Position numbers and translations under genes: made by a program. Positions 18,242-27,246 of a stretch of DNA of 64,000 nt are shown in pieces. The notes beneath the pieces are model-generated. The model did not search any database. It was given only the letters and a program-made list of their open reading frames with translations, and had not been told where the DNA came from. Origin of the DNA: Pseudoalteromonas luteoviolacea (lineage in GTDB: Bacteria > Pseudomonadota > Gammaproteobacteria > Enterobacterales > Alteromonadaceae); assembly GCF_001696455.1 (NCBI RefSeq), contig NZ_MAUJ01000002.1, positions 494,285 to 558,284 of the forward strand. Direction: 5' to 3'. Within the stretch, counting starts at the first letter, position 1. The number at the start of each line of letters is the position of its first letter.

Positions 18242-19447
18242 CTAGTTTGAGCATTGCAAATTTGGCAGCTTAATGTCGACCCAAACTAATCGGTGATCTG
18301 AAGACGCACCGCGGTTTGCCACAAGTTCTGCGCCTTCACTGCCTTCTTTGGGCCAAAAAACACCGCTGTTCAGCACAGTTAAATCTGCCGAAGGGAGTAC
18401 ATAATCAGCTCGCATGCCCCAATGTGCCGTGTGGGTAGAGCCATTCACATTTTCTGGCTTGTTAAATTTACCGCCCAGTGACTCTGGTGCTGCATAACTA
18501 TTAATGCGTTTATGCTTTAATAACTGATTAATTGCATTTGGATGTGCGTCACCATCGACAGCGCTAGCATTCAAATCGCCCAAAATAACAAATGATTGAT
18601 TGATTATTCCACCTCGCTGACCTTTATCATCGTATAAATAACCATTACCTAAGTCACTAATGTAGTCTTTCCATAGACGAATTTCGTCGTGGTTTCGTCT
18701 GCCATTCCTGTCTTCAGGCCCATCAAAGACCGGAGGTGTCGGATGACTGGCCAGCACATTGATTTGCTTATCACACACATTAACGGGGATGTCCCAATGA
18801 GATTTAGATGACAATCTCATAATTTCGTGTGCTTGCTCACCAAACCAACTGCCACCTTTATCATCAACTGGCATCAAGTTGTTAGGCATATCTTTCCACA
18901 AAAAGTTTTGGAAGGTGCGCACTTGATTTGTATCTATTGGGTATCTAGACAGTAGCACCATACCGTATTGCCCAGGGTATTTACCAAAGCCAAAGTGCGT
19001 TAAGCGAGACTCTTTACCTGATAGATGGGTTTTAACACCTGTATTGACTGGCGCAAGATATACATAAGGATATTCAATAGACGCAAACCCATTTTGAGGC
19101 ACTTCAAGATAGGCTTTTTTGAATAGCTCAATCCCCTGTTTAGGGTCTGCTATATAGTCAAACTCATTGAGCAAAATGACATCTGGACGTGTTCTTTGAA
19201 TGATCTGGGCGATGTTATTGATCTGTTGGATTTTGCCACTTTTTAAAGCATTGGTCAGCGCATTTCCTGAAACATCAATGTCGGCATCACTATTGTAATT
19301 AGTGGCTTCCATACTGACATTAAAAGTCGCAATTCTGATAGTTTTTTCATTTTTATTTGCGACTTCAGGTGATTGCATAGAGGTTTGCTGACACCCTGCG
19401 CCAAATAGCGAGGCAGCCAAAACAACTGATAAAGAGAAAGGTTTCAT
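18242..19447 (-). CDS. Endonuclease/exonuclease/phosphatase family lipoprotein
   Basis: 401 residues. The N-terminus is a lipoprotein signal with lipobox FGAGC (Cys19), so the protein should be anchored to an envelope membrane. The rest fits the EEP (DNase I/synaptojanin-like) fold: TFN (Asn43), LLNEFD (catalytic Glu95), ASHPTPP, GDLNAS (Asp/Asn), a late RADYVLP and the terminal SDHRLV His motif. Family members cleave phosphodiesters in nucleic acids, lipids or sugars. Because this one is extracytoplasmic, extracellular DNA or phospholipid substrates are possible. The gene stands alone, diverging from the fatty acid hydroxylase gene. Confidence 0.87.
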   Translation of the reverse strand: MKPFSLSVVLAASLFGAGCQQTSMQSPEVANKNEKTIRIATFNVSMEATNYNSDADIDVSGNALTNALKSGKIQQINNIAQIIQRTRPDVILLNEFDYIADPKQGIELFKKAYLEVPQNGFASIEYPYVYLAPVNTGVKTHLSGKESRLTHFGFGKYPGQYGMVLLSRYPIDTNQVRTFQNFLWKDMPNNLMPVDDKGGSWFGEQAHEIMRLSSKSHWDIPVNVCDKQINVLASHPTPPVFDGPEDRNGRRNHDEIRLWKDYISDLGNGYLYDDKGQRGGIINQSFVILGDLNASAVDGDAHPNAINQLLKHKRINSYAAPESLGGKFNKPENVNGSTHTAHWGMRADYVLPSADLTVLNSGVFWPKEGSEGAELVANRGASSDHRLVWVDIKLPNLQCSN

Positions 19448-19754
19448 AGATAACCTAGTATAAACTGATAAGGCCCCTATTCTAGCGCCCTATATTCAAA
19501 ACAGGTGTTAATAATATATTATTTCTTTGGGTAAAAGAATAACTTAAAGGTTCCTTCATAGTTAACTCAACGAGTCTACAAATAGCCACTAAGACGTCAA
19601 CAGGTTTTGCTAAAGCGACGGTTAGGCAATGTCAAACTGGATTTAAAGTGTGATATGTTTGTTTATACTAACCAAGCTGAGGGGCCTATTAGCAATACTA
19701 GGGTCAACTGAGTGCATTACATCAACCTATTGGAACACATCAGTTTAATAAAAT
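19448..19754. other. Divergent intergenic region
   Basis: 307 bp separating two divergent genes. It presumably contains both promoters. It is AT-rich around 19508-19530 and has no recognisable repeat or RNA. Confidence 0.4.
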
Positions 19755-20480
19755 ATGGAACTCCTGACTCTGACCATTGTTATCACCGCCTTTTTGTGTG
19801 TTTTTACCTTGGAGGTGGTTGCGCCTGCATCAAAAAATGCCTGTGACCGTCGATGGATGATACTGGCTTCTTGTATTAGCCTGTTTCAGTCAGTCACTGC
19901 GATTGTGGCAGGCCTTGTATTTATTGATGTACTCCAGGCAACCTCTCTCTTTAATCTAAAAACAGAGCATGTGCTCATTCAAGGTGGACTGGGGTTTTTA
20001 CTTACCAGCTTTATCGCTTACTGGTGGCACAGAGCCATGCATAAGTTTGATTTACTGTGGCGTATTTTTCATCAGCTCCACCACAGCCCTAGACGAATTG
20101 AAGCGCTAACTGCATTTTATTTACATCCATTTGATGGCATTGCAGCAACGTTTTTAAATGCACTTTGTTGCTACTTGCTACTAGGCTTAGACGCCTATGG
20201 GACTGGAGTCAGTTTAATTATTGCTGCTTTGTACAACATTTACATTCATGCAGACCTAAAAACACCCTATTGGCTCGGGTATATTATACAAAGGCCTGAG
20301 ATGCACAGAGTCCATCACAAACATATGCATCATGCTCAAAACTATGGCCTAGCAATTTGGGATTTGCTTTTTGGGACTTTTTCAAACCCTAAAAAATACG
20401 TAGACGAAGTAGGTTTTGATAAAGCAAGAGAAAATAGAGTTTACGAGATGCTTAAGACAAAAGATGTTTATAAGCAGTAG
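19755..20480 (+). CDS. Fatty acid hydroxylase/sterol desaturase family membrane protein
   Basis: 241 residues, an integral membrane di-iron enzyme. Membrane stretches appear at about 3-22, 38-60, 75-91 and 130-163. The histidine clusters of the superfamily are all present: H92xxxH96, H106xxHH110, H124, H165 and H184xxHH188, with additional His at 190-193. Family members hydroxylate or desaturate lipids or carotenoids using O2. The specific substrate cannot be deduced. The start is ATG; no strong ribosome site was seen. There is no partner gene on this strand. Confidence 0.9.
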   Translation: MELLTLTIVITAFLCVFTLEVVAPASKNACDRRWMILASCISLFQSVTAIVAGLVFIDVLQATSLFNLKTEHVLIQGGLGFLLTSFIAYWWHRAMHKFDLLWRIFHQLHHSPRRIEALTAFYLHPFDGIAATFLNALCCYLLLGLDAYGTGVSLIIAALYNIYIHADLKTPYWLGYIIQRPEMHRVHHKHMHHAQNYGLAIWDLLFGTFSNPKKYVDEVGFDKARENRVYEMLKTKDVYKQ

Positions 20481-20521
20481 CCTACCTCTTTCTCTGAGTC
20501 GATTGGCAAGCTACAAGTTGA

Positions 20522-20881
20522 CTAAGGTAAGCGAAAAGCAAAGCTCAGCTCATGTGCTTCGGCTTCACAAGCAATATGCCCCTTTTTATTAGATATGAGA
20601 CGATATTTGGAGCCCTTAATCATGTCTTTAATTGCACTTTCAGGTATTCCTTCAGGATAAACTTCAGTTATTTTAAGGTTACTGAGTTTGTTGTGACCAA
20701 TGTCTGCAATAAAAGTGACATAGCCTTTTCTCTCATCAAAAGAATGTGATTTTTCAAGTACAATCGAAGCTTGCTTCAAAACGAAAACCTCCACGTCTTT
20801 TGAACAGGGCCTACAAGCTTCTGCGTTGATACTCACAAATATCATAGTTAATAACGAAAATGTTATAAGCGCTTGTTTCAA
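20522..20881 (-). CDS. Small secreted protein with TonB-C-like domain
   Basis: 119 residues with a signal peptide (about 1-20, cleaved near NAEA). The remaining part has the look of a TonB C-terminal-type fold: GYVTFIADIGHNKLSNLKITEVYPEGIPESAIKDMIKGSKYR matches the strand-helix pattern in periplasmic TonB_C proteins, though this one has no membrane anchor or proline linker. A CRPC motif follows the cleavage site, and another Cys occurs near residue 105. A role in energy transduction is therefore doubtful, and it may be a stand-alone envelope protein. The start is ATG with AAGGAG upstream. Confidence 0.6.
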   Translation of the reverse strand: MKQALITFSLLTMIFVSINAEACRPCSKDVEVFVLKQASIVLEKSHSFDERKGYVTFIADIGHNKLSNLKITEVYPEGIPESAIKDMIKGSKYRLISNKKGHIACEAEAHELSFAFRLP

Positions 20882-21009
20882 ACTAACTCCTTGTGTAAGT
20901 CTAAGCGGTGATTATTTTAGCCAAACATGGTCTTTACTGTTTCGCATGTTTAGTTGCCAGTTTTAATTAGAACATCGAGCACATACTATTTCAATGTGGC
21001 ACTCAACAA

Positions 21010-21237
21010 TTATAATGAGACAATCACGTCACCGGTGTTAACTAATGCGATTATCGCGACACCAATTAGACCAATAACCATGCCAATTAATTTAGCTTTA
21101 ATACCCTTTAATACAGTCCCGGAACTTTTGACCCCATTACTTACTACAATTTGCAGTTTAACCTCTCCTTTTAATAGGATGTAGACTCCAAAAATAATCA
21201 GTGCTAAGCCAAATAAATCATCAGTTGTTATATTCAT
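21010..21237 (-). CDS. Small membrane protein with two predicted helices
   Basis: 75 residues. Two hydrophobic segments (about 8-25 and 48-66) flank a short charged and Val/Ser-rich loop, giving a hairpin topology. The family is not recognised. The start is ATG but no good ribosome site is visible. The composition, with clean helices and Lys/Gly at the turns, supports a real gene more than chance. It has no neighbour in an obvious operon. Confidence 0.5.
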   Translation of the reverse strand: MNITTDDLFGLALIIFGVYILLKGEVKLQIVVSNGVKSSGTVLKGIKAKLIGMVIGLIGVAIIALVNTGDVIVSL

Positions 21238-21612
21238 ATGTGTAGACCGTCAAGTTGTTTCGGTAGTTGTTAAAATGTCTCGAGACGAATCAGTTAAAAT
21301 TCTGTAGGCAACTCAAAATGCTTTCGTGAATATCACAAAGATCGCCCTTCCCTGCAACTTCAAGCAAGTAGGGAGTTCTCGCGTTTTTTCCCATGAAAAC
21401 CTTCACCTGCGACAAAGTTGGGGGACAGTTTTATTCTCAGCTCATCGCCCCCTTGCCACAAGGCGTACTCCCCTCACCATCCACTTTGTCTATTGGATAA
21501 TTCAATAGAGAATGCGTGCGCTAGCTGAGCTTTCAACCTTACGTAACTCATGTTTTTCGTGGCATACAACAGCTCTTCAACTAGTGTAGTAACCACCAAA
21601 AGTTAATCTCTT
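21238..21612. other. Gene-free stretch
   Basis: 375 bp between the small membrane protein and the next minus-strand gene. It includes a few short plus-strand ORFs with no protein character. No terminator or repeat was recognised. Confidence 0.35.
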
Positions 21613-22191
21613 CTACTCACTAGAACCCATAAATTTTCGGTTTGCATACAACTGTTTAGCGACGTTCCGAACGCGTCTATTTATGCCATTTTCTTGTAGC
21701 CAAATTACGTGTTTGGGTAAAAGGCTATCTAGTGTAAGAATATACCCCTGAACATAAGAATCGCGCGTTTCTTTTATTTCGAAAAAACAATCATCAATAG
21801 AGGTGCGATTGACTTTTCGAATTAGCAGCTCTCGAAAGTACCGTTTTTGTATAGGCTTTTTCAAAACTTCTGGATATATTTCTAGCAAATTCAGTTGGTC
21901 ATCACTAAGAATATTGACATGTATAAGTTGTATAATACGATCTTCATGCAAGTTGCAGTTGTCGGGACCATTATCCCGCAGCTTAAATACGTTGTGTACT
22001 TCGAAGTCGGTTAGTTCTTTTTTAGAATTTAAATAATCTGTAAAAGCACCACATCGATAGTGTTCAGCATTTTTGTCTTCAGAGTTTTCAATTTCAGCAT
22101 ATTGCGCCAAGATATAGTCTTCTGTAAGTATTCCCAAAGAGAGCCATTCAACTGAATACCCCAACCTACTCATTGCTGACTCTACACTCAT
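21613..22191 (-). CDS. Hypothetical protein (192 aa)
   Basis: 192 residues with no recognised family, no signal sequence and no membrane segment. It appears mixed alpha-helical, rich in Glu, Asp, Asn and Leu. It starts with ATG 38 bp beyond the stop of the RNase E/G-like remnant on the same strand, so the two may have been cotranscribed. Residues 120-192 contain basic segments (KKPIQKRYFRELLIRK and NRRVRNVAKQLYANRK) that could contact nucleic acid or an acidic partner; this is speculation. Confidence 0.6.
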   Translation of the reverse strand: MSVESAMSRLGYSVEWLSLGILTEDYILAQYAEIENSEDKNAEHYRCGAFTDYLNSKKELTDFEVHNVFKLRDNGPDNCNLHEDRIIQLIHVNILSDDQLNLLEIYPEVLKKPIQKRYFRELLIRKVNRTSIDDCFFEIKETRDSYVQGYILTLDSLLPKHVIWLQENGINRRVRNVAKQLYANRKFMGSSE

Positions 22192-22229
22192 GATGTCTTG
22201 TACCTTAACTCTAGTCGCACAAATGTTTG

Positions 22230-23030
22230 CTACTTTTTAAATAACCGAGACAAAAAACCACTCACACCTTTTTTGACTTTGGCGTTTTCCCAATCAATCT
22301 CTCGATAGCGGTCAATTATATCTAATTGGCCATCATAAAAGTATATTTTTGAGCTTGGATATTTCACGCTTAAATAGCTTGTCAGTGACTGATACATATC
22401 TTGACTGTCTGTAAATATCTCTGTCACTCCCTGAGATATAGCCTGCTCTAAAAGCGTGTTCATTGGCTGAGTATGTTGATGTATAAAAAGAGGCTTTTTA
22501 AATTTGATAGACGCTTCTAATATGGTTTCCCAATGTAATAGCAATGCCCTAAGTTCAAACTCAATGCACTCTTCATTTACTAATTCACATCCGTTATTAA
22601 GTTCTATTTTTGTATAAGAGTCTAATGCTTGCTTGCCTGATGCCTTAATATTTTGCGCAAGTTTTGCTAAATTACTCTTTCGAAGCTCAACTTTTTCGTT
22701 CTTACTTAAGGTGATTGTTAAATACTCACCAACAAGCCGTATTGTTGAGCTCAAAACAAGGTCTTTATCATCTTCAATAACCTGAACAAGTACTAGATCA
22801 CCAACCTTGATTTCACGATGGTTTAAAGGTTCTCGACTTATCAGTTTGTGACTGGTTCCCCCACCAATATCTGCCATCATGCACTCAGCACTCATGGATG
22901 TAATTTTTCAATTGTAAATATCCAGTTTTCGATCGATGTCTAAATGCACTGGCCGATAAAGAGCCCCTTCTAGTACACCCATTCGCAACGAGGTGTCTTT
23001 CTGCTGAGCGCTTATTAGTAATCTTTTCAT
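22230..23030 (-). pseudogene. Truncated RNase E/G-like gene interrupted by TGA
   Basis: Reading from ATG 23030, the first 40 codons (MKRLLISAQQ ... LDIYN) match the start of RNase E/G. Codon 41 is TGA (22908-22910), where RNase E has Gly in NIYKGKIT. The same frame then continues with KITSM ... MMADIGGG (the S1-like domain), GDLVLVQV, VGEYLTI, ALLLHWETI and LFIHQHTQPM (the RNase H-like part) to a stop at 22230. A single GGA-to-TGA change would explain the break. The C-terminus ends at FLSRLFKK, so the DNase I-like catalytic subdomain with the metal-binding Asp residues is absent. The usual 5'-sensor Arg-Thr pair was not seen. The second piece can also be read as a 221-residue ORF from ATG 22895. 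It is either a decaying paralogue or a non-catalytic RNA-binding protein with TGA readthrough. Confidence 0.7.
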
Positions 23031-23113
23031 ACTCATCTCATTTGAAAATTGATCTTTTGCGCGCTCTAAGCCCGTCAAATTAAGGCACTGTGCGTACTTG
23101 CCGTAAACAGTAC

Positions 23114-23151
23114 TCTCGATGGTGAAGGAGTTTGGGTTTTCACCATCGAGA
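23114..23151 (-). terminator. 13-bp hairpin after collagen-like gene
   Basis: A perfect 13-bp stem (TCTCGATGGTGAA / TTCACCATCGAGA) with a 12-base loop starts 10 bp after the stop of the 23161-24996 gene. No T run follows on the minus strand. It may be an mRNA 3' hairpin, or a leader structure for the RNase E/G-like gene that begins 84 bp downstream. Confidence 0.5.
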
Positions 23152-23160
23152 TGATTACAA

Positions 23161-24996
23161 CTATCTAAACCACAACAAAGCCGAACGTGTACCGTTTGAA
23201 TTTGTCCCATTACACAAACCCGACCCAGTTCCGCCAGCGTAATCTCCTAATGCAACCCAACAAGCAGCGTTGTAGATATTTCTCTGCCAGCCCACTACTG
23301 TGGGGTTTTTATACGCGACATTCGAAACACAAGCAGGGTAATTCGCATTATAGTTGGTATAAGAAGTAGAGCAATTAGGTACAACATCACCATTGTCGTA
23401 TTGCGCTTGTTGCTCCGTATACGCCCACGAACGTCTGATTATTTCTAGCTCGTTTTGTGTTAGGTTCAAGCCATATACACTCTTACAATCAGACGCTGCG
23501 CAACCGACTTGCTCTCTGACTGATGAAAATGCAGATAGAACACCTTTATACATACCCGTAGCACTTGGGTCATGCGGCGTGATATCAGGAAGGTCGTCAT
23601 ACTGACTCAAATAGGCCTTTCCACCCGGAGTCGATTTGGCATATGTGCCGATTAGTGTCCACCCCCCATCATCAGTTACCATGTCACAGTACGCCTGAAA
23701 TGGATCCACACCATTTTTCTCACCGTCAGGATCAATGGTATAAACACCAGAAGGTGACGATGGATTATTGTCTAGTATTTCCTTACACGTAGCGCCTTGC
23801 GCACCAAATACCTTCTTATTTAAAGCATCAATTTCTGCACGTTGCTGATTTACAAGCGCAACTAAGCTGTCAATCTGAGCTTGTAGATTGCTCTGAGTGT
23901 TGGCATTTTGAGTGTCAGAGTAACCTTTGGTCACCAAGTGATTATACTGAATTGGTGGATGAGCAATGGCATGACCAATAACCTCTAATGCAGCTGCCGG
24001 AGCACTAGTACCAATCCCTACTTTAACTGTCGTTGTTACTTCGCTTGCTCCATCATTCCAATGACTCGTACCGGCTACACCTTGAGGGCCTTGTGGGCCC
24101 TGTAACCCTTGAATTCCTTGGGGACCACGAACTCCTTGAATACCTTGCAGACCCACTGCACCATCCAAACCTCGCTCACCCTGCGGCCCCTGAGCTCCCG
24201 CTACTCCTTGAAGCCCCTGCTCGCCCCGTAACCCTTGTAGACCTTGCTCTCCTTTAAACTCACGCCATGTTGCGCCATCACAAATTAAGATCTGATTTTG
24301 GCTTGTATCAAAGTACATAGCACCAGCATGATTAGCCACACAATTGACGGGGGCAGCTGACTTAGGTGTTAAGCGTAAAGCGCCTTGGATTTCGGTATTA
24401 CCATTATTTGTATATGGATAATCGGTCAAAATGGGGGATTGAATTAATGATACATCGTCAAAAAAAACGGTACTTGTAGATGAACTTGTATTGGTCAACT
24501 CCACATGAACATTAGTGCCAGAGTCAACTAAAGCTTGATGGCTTGCATTGATTGAAATCGCACCCGACACTGAGGTGAAATTGCCTTGACTCGGCGTACC
24601 TGAGATTGTTATTGGTAAATAGCGGCCATTAACGCGCAATCCCGCGGCATAGCTACCTAAAGTTGATAAATGGCTTTCTCCCACTGCAAAGTTAATAATG
24701 TATTGAGTATTTGCTTGAAGCGAGACACCTAAGTCTTGAGATAGCGCCTCCCCTTGTTCAGCAAAGCCCACATTGCCAATGCCCGTCTCATTTGTAAAAT
24801 CGCTAATTGTAGGGTTGTATAAACCAGCTCCATTCGTTGCGACCCAATCATTTACACTGTTTGACTTGTGGCTTTCATTTAAAATGTTATGTTCGAAATT
24901 TCCATTGTTAATCAGCTCTTTTGCACTTATATGAGTTGAAAGTAGCGCAGACGAGATAAGCGTGAGAGCCCAATAAGGCTTTACTGTTGGATTCAT
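23161..24996 (-). CDS. Exported collagen-repeat protein with fibrinogen-like domain
   Basis: 611 residues. A signal peptide (about 1-25) is followed by a beta-rich, carbohydrate-binding-like domain starting LINNGNFE (about 26-190), a short linker with [18 protein letters not shown] (227-246), about 20 uninterrupted Gly-X-Y triplets (249-310), a [16 protein letters not shown] tail-fibre-like motif (about 328-343), a short coiled coil (about 365-395) and a C-terminal fibrinogen-like domain (about 400-611; [25 protein letters not shown], several Cys). A trimeric, surface-exposed adhesin or sugar-binding fibre is inferred. No sortase, autotransporter or secretion gene is next to it. The start is ATG with AAGGAA about 10 bases upstream. 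Confidence 0.85.
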   Translation of the reverse strand: MNPTVKPYWALTLISSALLSTHISAKELINNGNFEHNILNESHKSNSVNDWVATNGAGLYNPTISDFTNETGIGNVGFAEQGEALSQDLGVSLQANTQYIINFAVGESHLSTLGSYAAGLRVNGRYLPITISGTPSQGNFTSVSGAISINASHQALVDSGTNVHVELTNTSSSTSTVFFDDVSLIQSPILTDYPYTNNGNTEIQGALRLTPKSAAPVNCVANHAGAMYFDTSQNQILICDGATWREFKGEQGLQGLRGEQGLQGVAGAQGPQGERGLDGAVGLQGIQGVRGPQGIQGLQGPQGPQGVAGTSHWNDGASEVTTTVKVGIGTSAPAAALEVIGHAIAHPPIQYNHLVTKGYSDTQNANTQSNLQAQIDSLVALVNQQRAEIDALNKKVFGAQGATCKEILDNNPSSPSGVYTIDPDGEKNGVDPFQAYCDMVTDDGGWTLIGTYAKSTPGGKAYLSQYDDLPDITPHDPSATGMYKGVLSAFSSVREQVGCAASDCKSVYGLNLTQNELEIIRRSWAYTEQQAQYDNGDVVPNCSTSYTNYNANYPACVSNVAYKNPTVVGWQRNIYNAACWVALGDYAGGTGSGLCNGTNSNGTRSALLWFR

Positions 24997-25867
24997 TGCT
25001 TAGATTTCCTTTAAGGTAGTTTCTGTAGCTAAATGGTGAGTCGCAACATTTTAACGCGCCATAAAGAAAACACCACGAACCATTTAAATAAGACCGAATA
25101 TTATTAAATAAATAATAAACTAGCTCAATTGACACCACTCACTCAAAAAGCCGTTAACACTACAGCTAAACTAAAATAAAAACTCTAACAATTTAAACAT
25201 AAAAACCATTGAAAAACATATTGCACACAATTAAAACACGCTAAAGACCAAGGAATTATTTAGCAGAATTAAATACATCCAACTTTTGCCAATCTAACAA
25301 CAAACCTCCTCGCAATGAGTAAAAGCTCTAACTCATAGCCATAAAAAATCAACTGCAATAATTGCTATTAATCTGTAAAACCATTTTATAAATTGGGTTC
25401 TGCATCTAACTGAAAGCCTGATTAATTTACCTTTTAAAGAAACACCAAACACTGAATTCAGAAGCTACCTTCGAGCTAAAACAATGGGAAACACGGAAGG
25501 CACTTACAATTGTTAAATTTTGGTTTTTAAAACGCTAATTTAGATAAAACCCTCAAACCATAGAAAACAACCAAGAGCATTGATAAGCATAACCTTTACT
25601 GATAACTTACCACTCAAAAGAGAAGCTGATTAAAGGCATTTAAATGTTAACAGGTGCAATCTGTTGATGTTTTTACAATAAAAATAAGCTTAGCGCAAAA
25701 CATCAGCTGGAATAACTTTTTAGATGTATCCGAGTTTTAAATACTAGGCTATAGGCAATCACCTTATTTCATACTAACCTAGAATCTTAAATTTGATTTT
25801 ATATTAAGCCAGAGAGTTAATTTTTATAAAAAATGTAATTTTAATTTAATTAATAAGGAGAAATTTA
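24997..25867. other. 871-bp AT-rich gene-free region
   Basis: A long AT-rich stretch between divergent genes, made of A/T-rich runs without credible ORFs. The promoter of the SnoaL-like gene must be at its right end, where ATAAGGAG forms the ribosome site. No tRNA, inverted repeat or insertion-sequence remnant was recognised. It could include a small RNA or regulatory DNA. Confidence 0.5.
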
Positions 25868-26380
25868 ATGAAAAAATTAATCGCCCTGTCAATCGTTGCG
25901 GCTTCTTTTAGCACTTTTGCTACCAATGCTGACTCTATTTCTACTGTTGAAGTAGAAGCAGCTCAAAAAGGTTGGGGAGAAGGCATTGTAAAAATTGGAA
26001 AAGCAAAAGACCCACGCGCAGCAGCAGTAAAACACTTAGAAGAGTTTTATGCTTTTGGCCAAGGTCAAGTTTTGTTCAAGCCAACTTTAGCTTCGGTTGA
26101 CCAGTTTCGTGGTACACAAAAAGAAGCTTTATCTTATTTTGTAGGTCAAGACCTTGCTGAAGACAAAGGGTTTGCATTGGCACCTTATACAAAAGTACGT
26201 TGGGAAAACGAAGGGATCATTACCGACGGTAATTCAGCGATGTCGATGGGTAATTACTACTTTACTAAAACCAATGGCGAAGAGATAAAGGTAGAATACT
26301 CATTCGGATATATTAAAGGCAAAGATGGTAAACTGAAAATCAATTTACATCATTCTTCTTTACCATTTAACCTTCAATAA
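25868..26380 (+). CDS. Exported SnoaL/NTF2-like protein
   Basis: 170 residues with a signal peptide (about 1-21). The mature protein has a cone-shaped SnoaL/CaMKII-association-domain look: GWGEGIVKIG near residue 36, AVKHLEEFYAFG, VLFKPT, then beta strands ending MGNYYFTKTNGEEIKVEYSFGYIKGKDGKLKINLHHSSLPF. Such proteins are often annotated as phosphoribosyl-AMP cyclohydrolase-like, but the catalytic function is not established and export argues against a role in histidine synthesis. The ATG is well placed after AAGGAG. It is probably monocistronic. Confidence 0.75.
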   Translation: MKKLIALSIVAASFSTFATNADSISTVEVEAAQKGWGEGIVKIGKAKDPRAAAVKHLEEFYAFGQGQVLFKPTLASVDQFRGTQKEALSYFVGQDLAEDKGFALAPYTKVRWENEGIITDGNSAMSMGNYYFTKTNGEEIKVEYSFGYIKGKDGKLKINLHHSSLPFNLQ

Positions 26381-26389
26381 GGTTAATAA

Positions 26390-26414
26390 TATAGCGCAGC
26401 AAGACTGCGCTATA
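26390..26414 (+). other. Stem-loop after the SnoaL-like gene
   Basis: A 10-bp perfect stem (TATAGCGCAG / CTGCGCTATA) with loop CAAGA, 10 bp past the stop codon. It is followed by A7, not T, on the plus strand, so it is not a canonical plus-strand terminator. It may protect the mRNA 3' end. Confidence 0.55.
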
Positions 26415-26570
26415 AAAAAACAATTAAATGTAAATATCATCTTAATCATATCCACTTTGCCACTTACCACTTTCTGACTAATTAATATCACTAAAACTTA
26501 GAAAATATATTTCTAGGTTATATACTATAAATCTCTGCGGGCTTAGATATACAGAAAAGAAGAGGAAGTT

Positions 26571-27113
26571 ATGTCGCAATTGTCACATTTTAAACTTTTG
26601 GCGAAATACAACTTATGGATGAATAAAAAGATCTACGAAACCGCTGACACACTGCCAGAACCGGTGTTAGAGAAAGATCGTGGGGCATTCTTTGGTTCAA
26701 TTATAGCTACCCTAAACCATATTCTTGTCGGCGACACCATTTGGCTTAAACGCTTTTCAAACCACTCTACCCCATTGCCTTCACTTGAATATATGAAGTG
26801 TATCGAGTACCCAAAAGCACTTAATCAAGTAATCCACCCTCATTTTAACGATTTAATGCAAGCTCGCTATAAAATGGACAGGCTCATTGAAGAGTTTGCT
26901 TCAGAGCTTACTCACGACATGCTTAACGCTACTTTAGCTTATCAAAGCACAACAGGAGCGCACTTTAACAAAAATTTCGGGCACTTAGTCCAACACTTTT
27001 TTAATCATCAAACACACCATCGGGGTCAGGTGTCTGCACTACTTTATCAAGCAGGTGTAAACATTGGCGACACGGATTTATTGCTTTTGATCCCTGAACA
27101 ATCGCCAATATGA
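26571..27113 (+). CDS. DinB family protein
   Basis: 180 residues forming a four-helix DinB/YfiT-type bundle. The three metal-ligand histidines fit the family: His50 in LNHILVGD, His146 and His150 in FNHQTHHRGQ. DinB-like enzymes are metal-dependent thiol-transfer or damage-inducible proteins, but the particular reaction here is unknown. The start ATG follows GAGGAAG. The gene lies on the same strand as dbpA, with 133 bp between, and is probably transcribed separately. Confidence 0.9.
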   Translation: MSQLSHFKLLAKYNLWMNKKIYETADTLPEPVLEKDRGAFFGSIIATLNHILVGDTIWLKRFSNHSTPLPSLEYMKCIEYPKALNQVIHPHFNDLMQARYKMDRLIEEFASELTHDMLNATLAYQSTTGAHFNKNFGHLVQHFFNHQTHHRGQVSALLYQAGVNIGDTDLLLLIPEQSPI

Positions 27114-27246
27114 ACCGTTTTGAGTTTTACTTTCCCTCAAGTAAAAAGAGACAACTGAAGATTGTAAAGGCTCGCTTTAATTTAACTGGCTCAAAGATAC
27201 TCAGTCTCTAGCGCGCATGTTATAATCCGCTTTTATTCCACAAAAG

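Noticed and set aside
22908..23210. 100-residue ORF as an independent gene
   Set aside because: Its first half overlaps the fibre gene end and spans a hairpin; only the last 40 codons look like protein and these belong to the RNase E/G-like frame.
24060..24250. Repeat array resembling a CRISPR or satellite
   Set aside because: The periodicity is 9 bp and in frame, coding Gly-X-Y triplets; there are no spacers.
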